Positions 24,105-34,369 of a DNA stretch of 64,000 nt are shown here, piece by piece. Numbering within the stretch: the first letter of the stretch is position 1; each line of letters begins with the position of its first letter. The stretch comes from Oreohelix idahoensis (Eukaryota; Mollusca; Gastropoda; Stylommatophora; Oreohelicidae), in the NCBI GenBank assembly GCA_024509875.1, contig JAMPIV010019860.1:1-64000 (forward strand). The letters run 5' to 3'. The notes below the pieces were generated by a model. The model was not told the origin of the DNA and did not search any database. It saw nothing but the letters and a program-made list of their open reading frames with translations. Both the position numbers and the translations under genes were made by a program.

Positions 24105-25440
24105 CCATACCTCTTACGTGTTCTACATTATTGTCTTGAAAACATCCTGCACAACACTGTAATTCAACACAGACCTAAGGGTATTTTATATTTGGACATG
24201 CGCCCTAATATAACCGACTAGGTTTAATGGGGCGCACCTCGCCAAAACGAGGCAAAACTTTTTTTTAAAAAAAAAAGTCATTCATTCCAGAGTTATTTTG
24301 CACGCTGTGCCAGACTTTTTTTGTGGGCAGAATTTTATAGAGTGAAGTGTTCATCTTTCAGTCTAAATTTGTTTGTGAATTTTCCTTTGAACATGTACTT
24401 ATTATATACCAAACTGTAGGGAAATGGATAGAGAATTCCAATATATAATGTCTGTGGTAGTATTAACACAAGTATGTTCGGTATAATTTAATCATTTTGC
24501 ATGTAAAATTGAAAAACGCTAAAAAGTTGACTGTAGAGTACGATCTTACCAAAGACAAATTACTGTCGTAGACAATAAAACTTTCTTTTTAGTCTTCAAA
24601 CGTCAAGTTAATCCATATACAAAGTAAAAAAAAACATGCTTATGGCCAAAATTAGTAGATTTAGTGTTATTCGCACCAGTTTGTCCGTGGTTCTTTGTAA
24701 GAAAAAAATAAATTATGCAATCGTGCATTACGTAATTTTCAAACAAATAAATAAGAATAACGTCATATAAATACTTTTTTACTCTTGTTTAATGTTTTAA
24801 TAGTATCCCTAGCTTCATCTTCTACCAAGAACTAGTGATTAGATGTTACGGTAGGTCTAGTTTTGTTGCTTTTTGATCGGCCAGATTATGACTACGCCCA
24901 CTCATCAACTAAATCTAGTGTGTCTAGCTTTTCTGCATATATTCCGTATTTTGACAACAAACTGTGACTACCAAACAATCATCATCAATGTCAGCAATGT
25001 TTCAAAGTAGTTTGACACAATTATTTGCTTAGGAGACTTAGAAAATGTAAATATAAAGCGTGACATATTTCTCTAGCAAAAACAATGAAAAACGTAAACA
25101 CGCGAATCTTCACAAAATTGTGATAATAACATGAAAACACGCACATGTGCTGATTAACTAAAGTCAAATTAGTTGTTTAAATAGTAGCGGAAGTAGTTTC
25201 TTCTGTTCTGAAATAGCTACTAAAATGGGGAAAAATATATGCGCTTACACCTAAAATGTAGAAAATATCTGGCTATAGAGAGGATGTAATAACTTCCGGT
25301 TCTTTATACCATTGGGTTGCATACGCCTGCTTGATCTAACAGGACTATAGTTGATTTTTATTTGAAAGTTCATGTTTCCAAACTTTCATTTTTAAACGTA
25401 AGTACACAACTGAATGTCTGTTTGTATGTTCTCAAAAGGT
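24105..25440. other. No gene seen
   Basis: AT-rich sequence after the LINE-B leader. I see no protein-like frame, SINE head or terminal-repeat pair here. Confidence 0.45.
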
Positions 25441-25665
25441 AATCTCCAAAAGAACGTTGTCAATCGTCCCGTACAGAATATTCACTTGGTGTTATTTCCC
25501 TTTAGCAGTGTTTCGTGGACATGTAGGCTATCGTTAAAGACACGTTAAAGACATCATGTTCTCAGAACAGGAATCTCCAAAAGAACGTTGTCAATCGTCC
25601 CGTACAGAATATTCACTTGGTGTTATTTCCCTTTAGCAGTGTTTCGTGGACATGTAGGCTATCGT
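25441..25665 (+). repeat. Two-copy tandem duplication, 131-base period
   Basis: The 94 bases at 25441-25534 (starting AATCTCCAAAAGAACG, ending GTAGGCTATCGT) recur without visible change at 25572-25665. Only 37 bases separate them. Perfect identity implies a recent local duplication or an assembly artefact. Confidence 0.9.
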
Positions 25666-25850
25666 AGTGTGCAAGTATTGATTGTAGGCCTAATTAGGAA
25701 CTGTCACACTATTTGAAGTGCTAAACGCAGAGACAATTATAAACAAAATAGGGCCTACATTTAAAAAAAAAGAGGGGCCGAGATGTTAAAGCATGAGGCT
25801 GTTGGCTTATTGCTTAGGCCTAATTGATTTTTATTTGTCATAATTATGGT

Positions 25851-26680
25851 TACTTACTTAGTCGTTCCTCTTCTACCGTGAGGTGTAGAGGTTTGGAAAA
25901 AACAGCGCCGTACTATCCTATCGGCTGTTTTGCTCCTGGCCTGGTTCCATTCTAGTCCTCGGTCCTTCAGAGATTGTCTGAGTTGTCCTCCCAGCGGATT
26001 CTGGGTCATGGAGTTCTGGATCCCTGGCTCTTAGCCTCCCATACCTGCCATGGCAACCGATCTTCTCCCATTCTGCATACATGGCCAAACCATTTTAGTT
26101 GGGTAGCATAGTGGTTAGTGCACTGGCTTCCTAGTGCAGTGGTCTTTGGTTCGATCCCCAGATGAAGTGGGATTCTTTTAGGCCACGAACGGCTCCTGGT
26201 CGACCCAGCCCCAAATGGGTACCAGAACAACTCTGGGAAGGTTAAGGCGGCCGGCGTGATGCTGACCACATCACCCCTTGTGTGCCGACGGTCAAGAAAA
26301 TATGGGCCTAACACCATATTCCCAATATGCCTCAATGGGCGTCTAATGGGATCCCGTTTCTACTTGGGTCTGCAGGGTTTGGGTTTTTAGTCCTTGATGT
26401 ATCGTATTATCTGGTTGCGGACCATGTCTCTTGTTGTTACTTCAACCACCTTTCTCAGATACCTCATTTCTGAGGTTTGAATCTACATTTTGTGGGTTGT
26501 AGTCATTGCCCATGACTCATCCATATGTCAAGACTGGGTCATAAGTGGAATGGTAATCGGCCATCTTCGTTTTCTTAACAACTTCTCTTTTGCTGAGGAA
26601 TTCTCAATTTATGGCCTGAAAAAGTCTCCCAGCTATGCTCTTCGAGTAGCCAAATTTTCTTTGATGCCTCCCGTCCACTC
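25851..26680 (-). mobile_element. LINE-2 3' fragment interrupted by a SINE
   Basis: This matches LINE-2 from its 3' (AAGT)n tail (TTACTTACTTAGTCGTTCC on the plus strand) through the C-terminal and late RT region, ending near the segment equivalent to 21360. It is 5'-truncated and more diverged than the copy at 20794. SINE-B at 26101-26357 splits it. Confidence 0.75.
26101..26357 (+). mobile_element. SINE-B copy (tRNA-derived)
   Basis: A tRNA-like head, GGTAGCATAGTGGTTAGTG (A-box-like) with GGTTCGATCCCC (B box), is followed by a body with GGTTAAGGCGGCCGGCGTG. A second copy lies on the minus strand at 48196-48448. It sits inside the LINE-2 remnant between CATTTTAGTT and CTACTTGGGTCTGC. The first bases of the head are missing compared with the other copy, and I see no clear target duplication. 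Confidence 0.7.
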
Positions 26681-26689
26681 TTTTACAGC

Positions 26690-27519
26690 TGAAAATTGTG
26701 GGGAAAAAAAAAACCAAACACCTTTACAAAAAAGCCAAACACTTTCAAAAAAGCCAAACTATTTAAATAGATTATTCATACTCACATCACAAAAAAAGCT
26801 CCAGATTGAAGTCATCAGTGACATTCCTGCTAGAACCTTCGTCATATACTGTGTCAGAAGTATAGTGTTTTAAAATTTTTGACTGTGCAGTGAAGACCTT
26901 ACAATATTAATTTGAAAACAACAGTTAGGCTCTTATTCTTACATTAATAAATTAGTAAATAAATAAACAAATGTAATTAACAGGTACTCGTTGGACATAA
27001 AGGATAACTCTAGACAACAGAAAAGAAAATATAAGTGATAGGCTCACTGGAAATTGATCCTAGGACCAACCACACAACACCATCGCCTTGCCATGACAGT
27101 ACATCGTGAAAAGGCGCTCAGCCAATTTTGTACCCCAAAAAAAAGTGCATTATTGGCTGGGGTCATTCCCATGACACTCACAAAACTATGGTATATAGGA
27201 CCTGTGGATGACCCAGACAGTTTAACCTTCACCCCCAACTCGTGGGTGCCCGAGCACCCAGAGGCCCATTTGAAACAGATTTTTTCGAAAACTATAGCTT
27301 AGACTGAAACAAATACCTCCTGAGTATTGGGTTTCTTGACAGGAAAATCAGGTGTCCCTTTCTTTCTTTCCACCATCTCTTATGCCTCAGAACTTTACCC
27401 ACTCTGATGGTTAATGTTAATTTTAGTGAGCAGAAAATACCCATTGCATTTATATAAAACATCTTTACATATACAGTTGCACTGGTTGAAAAGGTTAATA
27501 TAATAAGTATATACATTAT
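26690..27519. other. No gene seen
   Basis: Unclassified sequence between the LINE-2 remnant and a dispersed repeat. Short frames near 27050-27300 do not resemble a known protein. Confidence 0.4.
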
Positions 27520-27800
27520 TTCTGTCATCATCTACTCCCTGCTCCATAAGGAACTTGAGACTACCTCTGCTTTTGGTTCTGTATGAGAAACATGCATGAA
27601 GCAGTCACCAGCTATTGCAGTGGTGGTTCATGAAACCATTCTTCTATATGCTGAGGTTGCAAGCCTCGTATGAACTTTGACATCCACTAGCAATTTTCAC
27701 ATGTTAATAATGCGAAATATAGAAGTATAAAATGTACAACTTACCCCAAATATCTTTTTGGCATACAGACTTCTGGCTCAGAGAAATAGTTTCAGCAACT
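27520..27800. repeat. Dispersed repeat D1, copy 1
   Basis: This resembles 50085-50400 over about 280 bases, including CTCCCTGCTCCATA, CAGTGGTGGTTCATG, TATATGCTGAGGTTG and CTTTGACATCCA. Many substitutions and small indels separate the copies. No coding content or terminal structure is evident, so the class is unknown. Confidence 0.6.
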
Positions 27801-28656
27801 TGTTTAAGACGCCTCTTTCACGTGGTCCGGGGTATTACTTTCAACTAGAATCCTACTATGACTTAGTGTTTAAGTTCCTAGGATTCCAGGCTTTCTGTAT
27901 TAATAAAAGTTGAGTTTTCTTGTGGTGTAAGTCCACAAGATGCTCAAACATATTATCTGGTCCTTTAAAGTAGAATCTTCACCCTATTCCTTATTCAGGC
28001 TTGTCTGACTGTCTTCTTAACAATTTGAATTTATCAGTGCAGTAGACTCAAAAGGCGCTAAATTATAAGGCAACTTTTGGCTCACACATCCACATTGCTG
28101 CTATGTGACAAGGCACCAATCAGGAATGTTGTATGCCAAATGCATACCAATGGCATTCAATTTGCATATATTGGTAGGGGTATATCCCCTCTACCCTCTT
28201 ATGGAAAATTGTTGCATGACATAAAATGTGATGTTTACAAGTCATTTCCCATATAAGGTATTTTGTTTTCCATAGATTTCCATCATGTTTACACTCACAA
28301 CTTCATAGACATCACAGATAATCTCTTTCAAGATGGATGATTTATCGTAACCATTACCTACAACAAGTCTGCAACTATCAAGCAACAAACCAGCCAGACA
28401 GAAAATATTATCAGTGATAAGACACTGATGGTGGCCATCTCAAGGTTGTTTATGTATTTATCACGCGCTCCCATTCCTGTCTGGTCAGAAAGGTGTTACA
28501 CATTCGTAAACAGCATTTTACTCTGCAGATCCAGGTGTCAATATGGGTTTAAACGAAAGTGAGTGATTACAATAATCAGGAAAAATTGTTGATAAAACCC
28601 TGGTATGGCAAGAGCTGAAGGAAGGGAGTGTAAACATTGAATTGAAAATACCAAAT
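27801..28656. other. No gene seen
   Basis: Unclassified sequence without convincing frames, ending at the target duplication of SINE-A. Confidence 0.4.
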
Positions 28657-28668
28657 ACTGTCAGAGGT

Positions 28669-28948
28669 TGGGAGCCGCGCTGGTGTAATGGCTACAACGT
28701 TGTACTGGCGACCAGGTGTTCATGGTTCAAACCCGGCCGTCGGCAATTTAAGAAATGTTTACGACCGGAAATTTGACTGAATAATCTGAACGGCTCCTGC
28801 ACATAAATCCCGTGTGGATGGGAAGGAACGAAGCTCCTGACCGGGTTGGAAGGAAAGTCCACTGACCCCCCAGCCTCGCAATGACATGTCATTGGGCCAA
28901 AAGAGCTGGAAAGCTCGAGTGCCGCTGGTTATAGAAAAAAAAAAAAAA
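28669..28948 (+). mobile_element. SINE-A, full length, with target duplication
   Basis: Head GGGAGCCGCGCTGGTGTAATGG (A box TGGTGTAATGG) with B box GGTTCAAACC, a body ending GAGTGCCGCTGGTTATAG, and a 15-base A tail. ACTGTCAGAGGT flanks it at 28657-28668 and 28949-28960. This is a standard tRNA-derived SINE. Related copies lie at 36455-36632 and 47316-47594. Confidence 0.88.
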
Positions 28949-29030
28949 ACTGTCAGAGGTGGAAAAAGTGAAGAGCACAGAATTAATTATAGGATAGCAC
29001 AGGAAAATGTATCCTTTGAGGTTATTTTGT

Positions 29031-29032
<2 letters not shown>

Positions 29033-29101
<69 letters not shown>

Positions 29102-29104
29102 TAT
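29033..29104. repeat. (TA)n microsatellite
   Basis: About 70 bases of TA dinucleotides with one interruption near 29093. Short frames crossing it encode only Tyr-Ile repeats and are not genes. Confidence 0.95.
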
Positions 29105-29128
29105 GTTTATGTATAGCAACCGATTTAA

Positions 29129-30803
29129 GGTAGAAGGATACCTTGATAGGGTAAAAAACTCAAATTTTCCTTTCAGAATCAAACAACCATTGGTATAGTG
29201 TTAGTATAGACTTAAAATGTTTGTCCACATAATGACCTCATTAATTATGCAAATTAGCTATCCAATATGGCCGCCGTAGTGAATAAATTATACACCTTTT
29301 TTAAAACATCATAACTGTTATTTTTACAAGGATCTGACTGAAACTTGGCAAATTGAATCATTATATATAGCGAGAGATCATGACCTAGAATGACAGAGAT
29401 TGACAGAAAGGTTAATTTTTAATGAATTTTCAAAATTTATATTTCTGGAATGTTTGATATTTGTGCCTCATTATATATGCATGATGGTCATAAAACTAAA
29501 ACTTTTAATTCAATTGTATCCATTTTAGGTCAGAATCTGTAAGATTATATGACAACCAACTATGTTAATTTTCATGTCAATTGAATGTACAGATCCAGAG
29601 ATATCTTGTTTCAAAGATCACCAATTATGTTAAAAAGACAATTCCGAGAAAAAAAGAAAAACAGAAAAAGAACTCACAAAATGAAGTTTAATGAGCTCCT
29701 GTTGAATAAAGGTCTCCTTCTACTGCAGCTGCAGTGTCTATGAATCCCCTTTTCAGTGCTCTCAGGGTCTTTCCATTGCAATGTCCTTACTTGCTGAATA
29801 GATCCTGTGCAGCGTTCTCATGTATGCTTTCTTTGCCATGGGTTGACTTGTGTTCATGTATATCGAAAAATTCTGCAAAGCATGTATGGCCTTTCCCGCA
29901 CAAATAACGCTGCAATGCAAATTAACGCACAATGCCACCATTCGCACATTTACTTCTTTGTTTGTGAATAGCTGAAGATGAAACATCAGAAGTATTGAAA
30001 TTGGCACAGCTTGTGCACTTGATACTGATTTCATGACAAAAGCCATTCCGAGTCTCTTCGACGATCTCATAGGTCAGTGAGTACTGATAACATTTGTCAC
30101 ATCTAAAGTTAGCGCATAAAAACCCAAACAGTAGTTTTACATCCATAAGGATAAACCCATTTCCTCTGTTGTCATTTTTAGTTTGTCCTTCACTTTCTTG
30201 GACCTTTATTTTCTTTGCTGAGGAGCACAGAGGCTTTATAGCGTCACTATCGACAATAGGTGTCTCATTTTCAGGCAACGGTTTGTTGGTGTACACGCCT
30301 CCCAGTCTTTGTCTTATTTCCCATTGTGAACAAAAGAAGCTCTGCTAACTACTATTATACAGAATCAGTATAAAACTAGCAATAAATAGAGTTGATGTTG
30401 GTGAAAATGCACAATGCATGTAACAAATGTTGAAATTTACGATCAAAGCTTTCTAGACACACACTTTTGAAAAATTCATAAGAAATCATTGAGTGATTCA
30501 CCGTGGAAAAATTATAAATATCTTTTTCCTGTTGCCTCAGTATAATTATAATTTCGCAGTTTTACAATTACGCACCTTCATGTTGGGTCATTATTCACAT
30601 GGTAACCAACTATAAACATTGGTTGCTATGCAAATCACTCAAGGGGGTGTGTGTAGAAATTAACTGATTCCTATCAAACCAGAGTATCTCTAAGCTTCTA
30701 TGAATTATTTTTAGTTCAAGAACATGTTGACGATGATTTAAAGCATGAAAATGAAAATTATTGGATTTTTATTTTTTTTAACATTTTTGGGTATCCTTCT
30801 ACC
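29129..30803 (-). mobile_element. TTAA-flanked DNA transposon remnant (Kolobok-like?)
   Basis: GGTAGAAGGATACC at 29129-29142 is repeated inverted as GGTATCCTTCTACC at 30790-30803. TTAA lies directly outside each end (29125-29128 and 30804-30807). Length is 1675 bp. A minus-strand remnant of a Mutator-like transposase N-terminal domain lies inside. TTAA duplication is the rule for Kolobok and piggyBac; the protein is not piggyBac-like, so Kolobok or a related group is my inference. Confidence 0.65.
29720..30329 (-). pseudogene. N-terminal domain of a Mutator-like transposase, truncated
   Basis: On the minus strand, MGNKTKTGRR begins near 30329 and continues after a one-base shift with YTNKPLPENETPIVD. 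A zinc-binding region has FRCDKCYQYSLTYEIVEE and IKCTSCANFNTSD. After another shift near 30000 come NKEVNVRMVALCVNLHC and AIHALQNFSIYMNTSQPMAKK. This layout (paired CxxC motifs, NxRxV..C, then FC/FS..M with PM.KK) is that of the Mutator-like transposase domain often found with YqaJ-type proteins in invertebrates. The frame ends near 29760 (KDIAMERP); the catalytic remainder is absent, so this is a dead internal-deletion copy. Confidence 0.55.
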
Positions 30804-31114
30804 TTAAATATCCCACCATCCATGGGAGCTATCCAAATAAGCAAAACTAAAATAACTGCTCTTGTTCTGGGCTGTCCCAAGGAATCCTGCACAGAACCAG
30901 CTCCCATCCATAACCTGTTATATCCATTGTGGGATCCCTGTGCATTCAGTAAATCAGGTAAAAGCCAGAGTTCAGTCTGGAGCTCGACTGATTTTATCTG
31001 GGTCTCAGGGCAGTCAAGTGTTGTACCACAGAGTGTCATGGTTTTCTGCTCATCGATAGCAAGCCACAACTCCTCATGTTGTCTTTTTTCAGGACGCTTA
31101 AAGAATTCACACAT
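30758..31114 (-). other. Unrecognised open frame
   Basis: An open frame of 118 codons from an ATG at 31114 (MCEFFKRPEKRQHEE) reads across the transposon end at 30803, so at most its first two-thirds can be native. I recognise no family. A worn partial duplicate of the 31003-31170 sequence follows at about 31213-31360 (GGTCTCAGAACAG, GTTGTACCA, CCCGGATCA, GAAATAAAAACAGATT), which argues for repeat-derived DNA. Confidence 0.15.
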
Positions 31115-31360
31115 ATGAAAAGAAATTCCTTTGCATCCCGGATCATCATATGATGGAAATAAAAACAGATTACAAAAGACTATGAATAATATTACTTGTC
31201 ATAACATTATCTCAGGGTCTCAGAACAGTAGTGTTGTACCAACATGTCAGATTTCTTCACATAGAAACAATTGTTTCTTCTCAGCTTGAAAGATATATGG
31301 AAAAGAAAATTCCATTCCCGGATCAAAATATGAAACAGGAAATAAAAACAGATTTCAAGG

Positions 31361-31714
31361 TGAGTGTTCTTTTAAATTCTTGATCAAAATCTTGATACCT
31401 CAAAAGTGAGTTAAACTGACAGTTGTCTGTTAAAATATTTCATGTGTTACAATCCTTATTGTTGGTTTCTGATATTTTTTTTTTTACAATCAAAATGTAT
31501 GTACAGACATTGCACATTACCCTCCTGAATCACCAGGTACACAAGAAGAATTGTTAGCTTCTATGTGACTATAAGAACAACATGAGTGGGATGTTTAGAT
31601 AAATTTTTAAACTCACCAAATAATCTTAAAGCATTCAAAATGTTTACAGCTGAATTTTACTTCTAAATATCAACTGTTAATGTTATTCTTATGAAATAGA
31701 TTATGTGAGTCCAT
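31361..31714. other. No gene seen
   Basis: Unclassified AT-rich sequence between the duplicated segment and a LINE-B remnant. Confidence 0.4.
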
Positions 31715-32160
31715 TGATAGTCAACTGAGAGTTGAACAAGCAGGATTTTGACAAAACAGATACTGTACAGACCACATAGCCACTTTGTGAATAATAGTTA
31801 AACAGAGTTTTTAATGGCACTCACCTTTTTTATGTTTGAATAGTGGCATTGAAAGGACATTTGACAGTGTAGACAGAGAATTACGTAGGAAATTAATGAG
31901 CTCTATAGAGTCTCTTACACCCCCCCCCTTCCCCGAAGATCATTAGCTTAAAAAAGGTGAGAAGAAGGCAGGGCACCTATAAGGCACACACTGAGGACGC
32001 TTTTTGATATAATTAGAAGGCACTACTTGGAATATCCAAGATAAGAGGTAGAAGATGACTGAGAAACACACGGAGAAGAGAATTTTAAACAGAAATAAAA
32101 AACGAGGAAATGGAAAGATCGTCAGTGGACGACACTTTTTTGGGGTGGGAAGGTAATGAT
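31715..32160 (+). mobile_element. Decayed LINE-B fragment
   Basis: 31720-31920 matches the LINE-B RT segment encoding EQAGF.QNR.CT and FDSV.RE (compare 62750-62920). 31960-32120 matches the far C-terminal region (GGCACACACTGAGGA, CACGGAGAAGAG). The stretch between is deleted and both parts are worn. Confidence 0.65.
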
Positions 32161-32609
32161 AATGATGATGCAAATAGTTATAAAGGAGCATGATTAGAGT
32201 AAATTAAAATAAGACATATTCACAACGTTGTCGTAAATAAATAAAGAGATTTTTTATAATTCTGCTGTCAAATGTCACTGCCCTAATATAAGAATTATGT
32301 TATTATCAAGTTGCTTTATTTTTATTATCAAAAAGGCAAGAAATGTTCGAGCTAATATTTCAGATGTAACTGCTGAAATAAAACGGGAAGTGTACTTCAT
32401 GAGTGTGCAGTTTTTAAGCAGATACAAATTTTGTTGCTTAGTAAGCATTTGATTAAATTCTTTTTTGTAGACGTCAGAGTCTATAGGGAAATTAAATTCT
32501 TTCATTATTAAATGTTAAGTCACATGTTTTATCATTCTTATTGCCTGATTGTGGGAAATATTGCCACTTTGTATTAAGATTACTGTTAACTAAAAATGAC
32601 TAGGCTGTT

Positions 32610-32790
32610 ACAAACTTCATCACCCGTGTGTTACTTGTGCCTAAACTTGGAGCAAGGAATAGCATCACTGTAACCTACCATGCATATCATAAAAGTGGTA
32701 TGGGAGGGTTGTGTCATCTAACCCATCCTGTGTAAATTTGAAGCCACAGAAACCTTGAGCAAAAAATTGGACAAGTCAACAAAATACATG
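32610..32790 (+). mobile_element. LINE-B 5' leader fragment
   Basis: Starts CACCCGTGTGTTAC and continues GAGCAAGGAATAG, GGGAGGGTTG, CCCATCCTGT and GACAAGTCAAC, colinear with 59864-60020. It breaks off after the leader. The preceding 450 bases hold nothing I recognise. Confidence 0.65.
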
Positions 32791-33049
32791 AGGGTGGGTA
32801 TGGACAGACCTCGAGCTTATGACACAGGACAGAAAGACTTGGTGTAAATTTATTGAAAGTGTTTGCTTCTTGGAGAACTAAAAAATGATGGTGATGAAGA
32901 TGTTACAAAAATTAGATAATGTCCATGTTAGTGGGACAAAGAAAATACCTACATTATGATCACATGGACTTTCTCTGGAACAAATTCATAAAACAGTTGG
33001 GGTGTTGTGGTAAAGTGCGATGTTATAAATATTTATAGGGGACTTAGTG

Positions 33050-33469
33050 TACTGACTGAGATCAGCTGTGAAGGTATCTGTATCTAATAGGTCTAGTGTT
33101 TTGCAGATAACCTTACTTGCTACCACATTATACCTCAGTCAGAATTATTCTGGGATATTGTGATGACTACGTTAAATGTCTAGGGTATGTATATGATGAA
33201 GTGTTAGTCACAACAACAACAGACAGATAAACAATTTAATTTATTCCACCACACTTGACAACACTGTGACACTCACACACATTTAACACTCTATAAGACT
33301 ATCTTAAATGAGGCACTGGTAAAGTTTCAAATATAAATATGTATTAATTACTCTCACTAATATATGTGTCCTGATTCAAATACAAAGTGAACCAGGAATC
33401 ACAATCAATTGTAATTACAATTTATATGTACAGAATTTATCAATATGAACCTTGTAGTGACATATTTTA
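33050..33469. repeat. Dispersed repeat D2, copy 1
   Basis: Resembles 53606-53990: TCAGCTGTGAAGGT, TGCTACCAC, CTCAGTCAGA, GACTACGTTAAATGTCTAGGGTA and GTAAAGTTTCAAAT. No coding content is visible and the class is unknown. A TTAA-site MITE abuts it on the right. Confidence 0.55.
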
Positions 33470-33473
33470 TTAA

Positions 33474-33791
33474 CTCTTAAAGGCCGGAACGACGCTGGTA
33501 GCGTACATCCGCAAAACCCCTAGAAGCCGAAACGACGTTGGGAACGTCACTTTTGTGTTCTGTGAAATTTGTTCCGTATTTTCGTTATGACTCATAACTG
33601 AATACTATATGTAGAATATCACTAAAAATCCTTCATATTCTAATTCTACATTCATTTATCTTTACTGTGATGTATAATATGTGTGTCTTTGTTGTGTAAT
33701 AACTCAGAAACTTTAGAATTTATAAAGGTACTGCTTTAAAGTACAAAAATAATTCTGGCAAAACTGATGAAAAAATTCCGGCCTGCAAGAG
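33474..33791. mobile_element. MITE of a TTAA-site family, copy A
   Basis: 318 bp between TTAA at 33470-33473 and 33792-33795. The left end CTCTTAAAGGCCGGAA and the complement of the right end CTCTTGCAGGCCGGAA match at 14 of 16 bases. The body (GAAACGACGTTGGGAACGTC and onward) is nearly identical to 58235-58521. TTAA duplication with short C-starting ends suggests a piggyBac-type non-autonomous element; Kolobok is the alternative. Confidence 0.85.
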
Positions 33792-34098
33792 TTAATATTA
33801 TCCTATGTGTGTCAGTTGTGTAGTAGTAATATGAGGTAATACTGGTTTTGTTTTTTCAAGCTATGTTGTTATTTGTCATCATGACTTCAAGTGTTTGTTT
33901 ATCTTGGAAATAATATGGGGAAAAGTTCACAGTTCCTATCTATTTAAACACTGTATTTTCCCTCTGTTTTATGATAAGGGCAGATTTTGAGGGGGGGGGG
34001 GGCATAATGTTGAGCTTCTCTGGCCATAACGCCTCTTGGATTTGTAAGGCAGAAATAGTTTGTCTCAGGCCTTAATTTGTACTAAATTTTGTGTTCAG

Positions 34099-34302
34099 GG
34101 ACACACAGTGAAGAAAGAAGTAAAATATGAGGGAGAAGTCCACATTTGTGCAGAAAGGAACAATAAGAGCACCAGTTCCCCATCATCATTACCTATTGGA
34201 GACAGTTTACAGAGTAAGGCTAAACAACTTTTCAACAGAAATATATTCCGTACTGAAAATGTTGCCAGTGTCAAAAATGTACGAGAGGCGTTCAGAAAGT
34301 AA
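34099..34302 (+). CDS. Possible terminal exon of a host gene, hit by a mariner
   Basis: An acceptor-like TTTTGTGTTCAG is followed by an open, lysine-rich frame beginning GHTVKKEVKYEGEVHICAE and continuing SSPSSLPIGDSLQSKAKQLF and FRTENVASVKNV. The mariner target TA (34280-34281) falls in this frame. With the mariner in place the frame reads REAFRK and stops at 34300-34302 inside the transposon end. In the pre-insertion site (sequence beyond 35943) the frame would end one codon later, at TAA, overlapping AATAAA, a polyadenylation signal. That fit suggests a real 3' exon. I do not recognise the protein and see no upstream exon. Confidence 0.3.
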   Translation, partial: GHTVKKEVKYEGEVHICAERNNKSTSSPSSLPIGDSLQSKAKQLFNRNIFRTENVASVKNVREAFRK

Positions 34303-34369
34303 TGCACCATATCGTTTTTCTCAGGAGCTGTTTATTCAAAATGCATGAAATTTATACACAATATACATG

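Noticed and set aside
28669..28745. A tRNA gene
   Set aside because: A and B boxes are present, but the sequence continues into a repeated body with A tail and target duplications: a SINE head. The same applies to 26101, 47316, 48448 and 46172.
28886..29198. Short ORFs over the TA microsatellite
   Set aside because: They encode only alternating Tyr-Ile from simple sequence.
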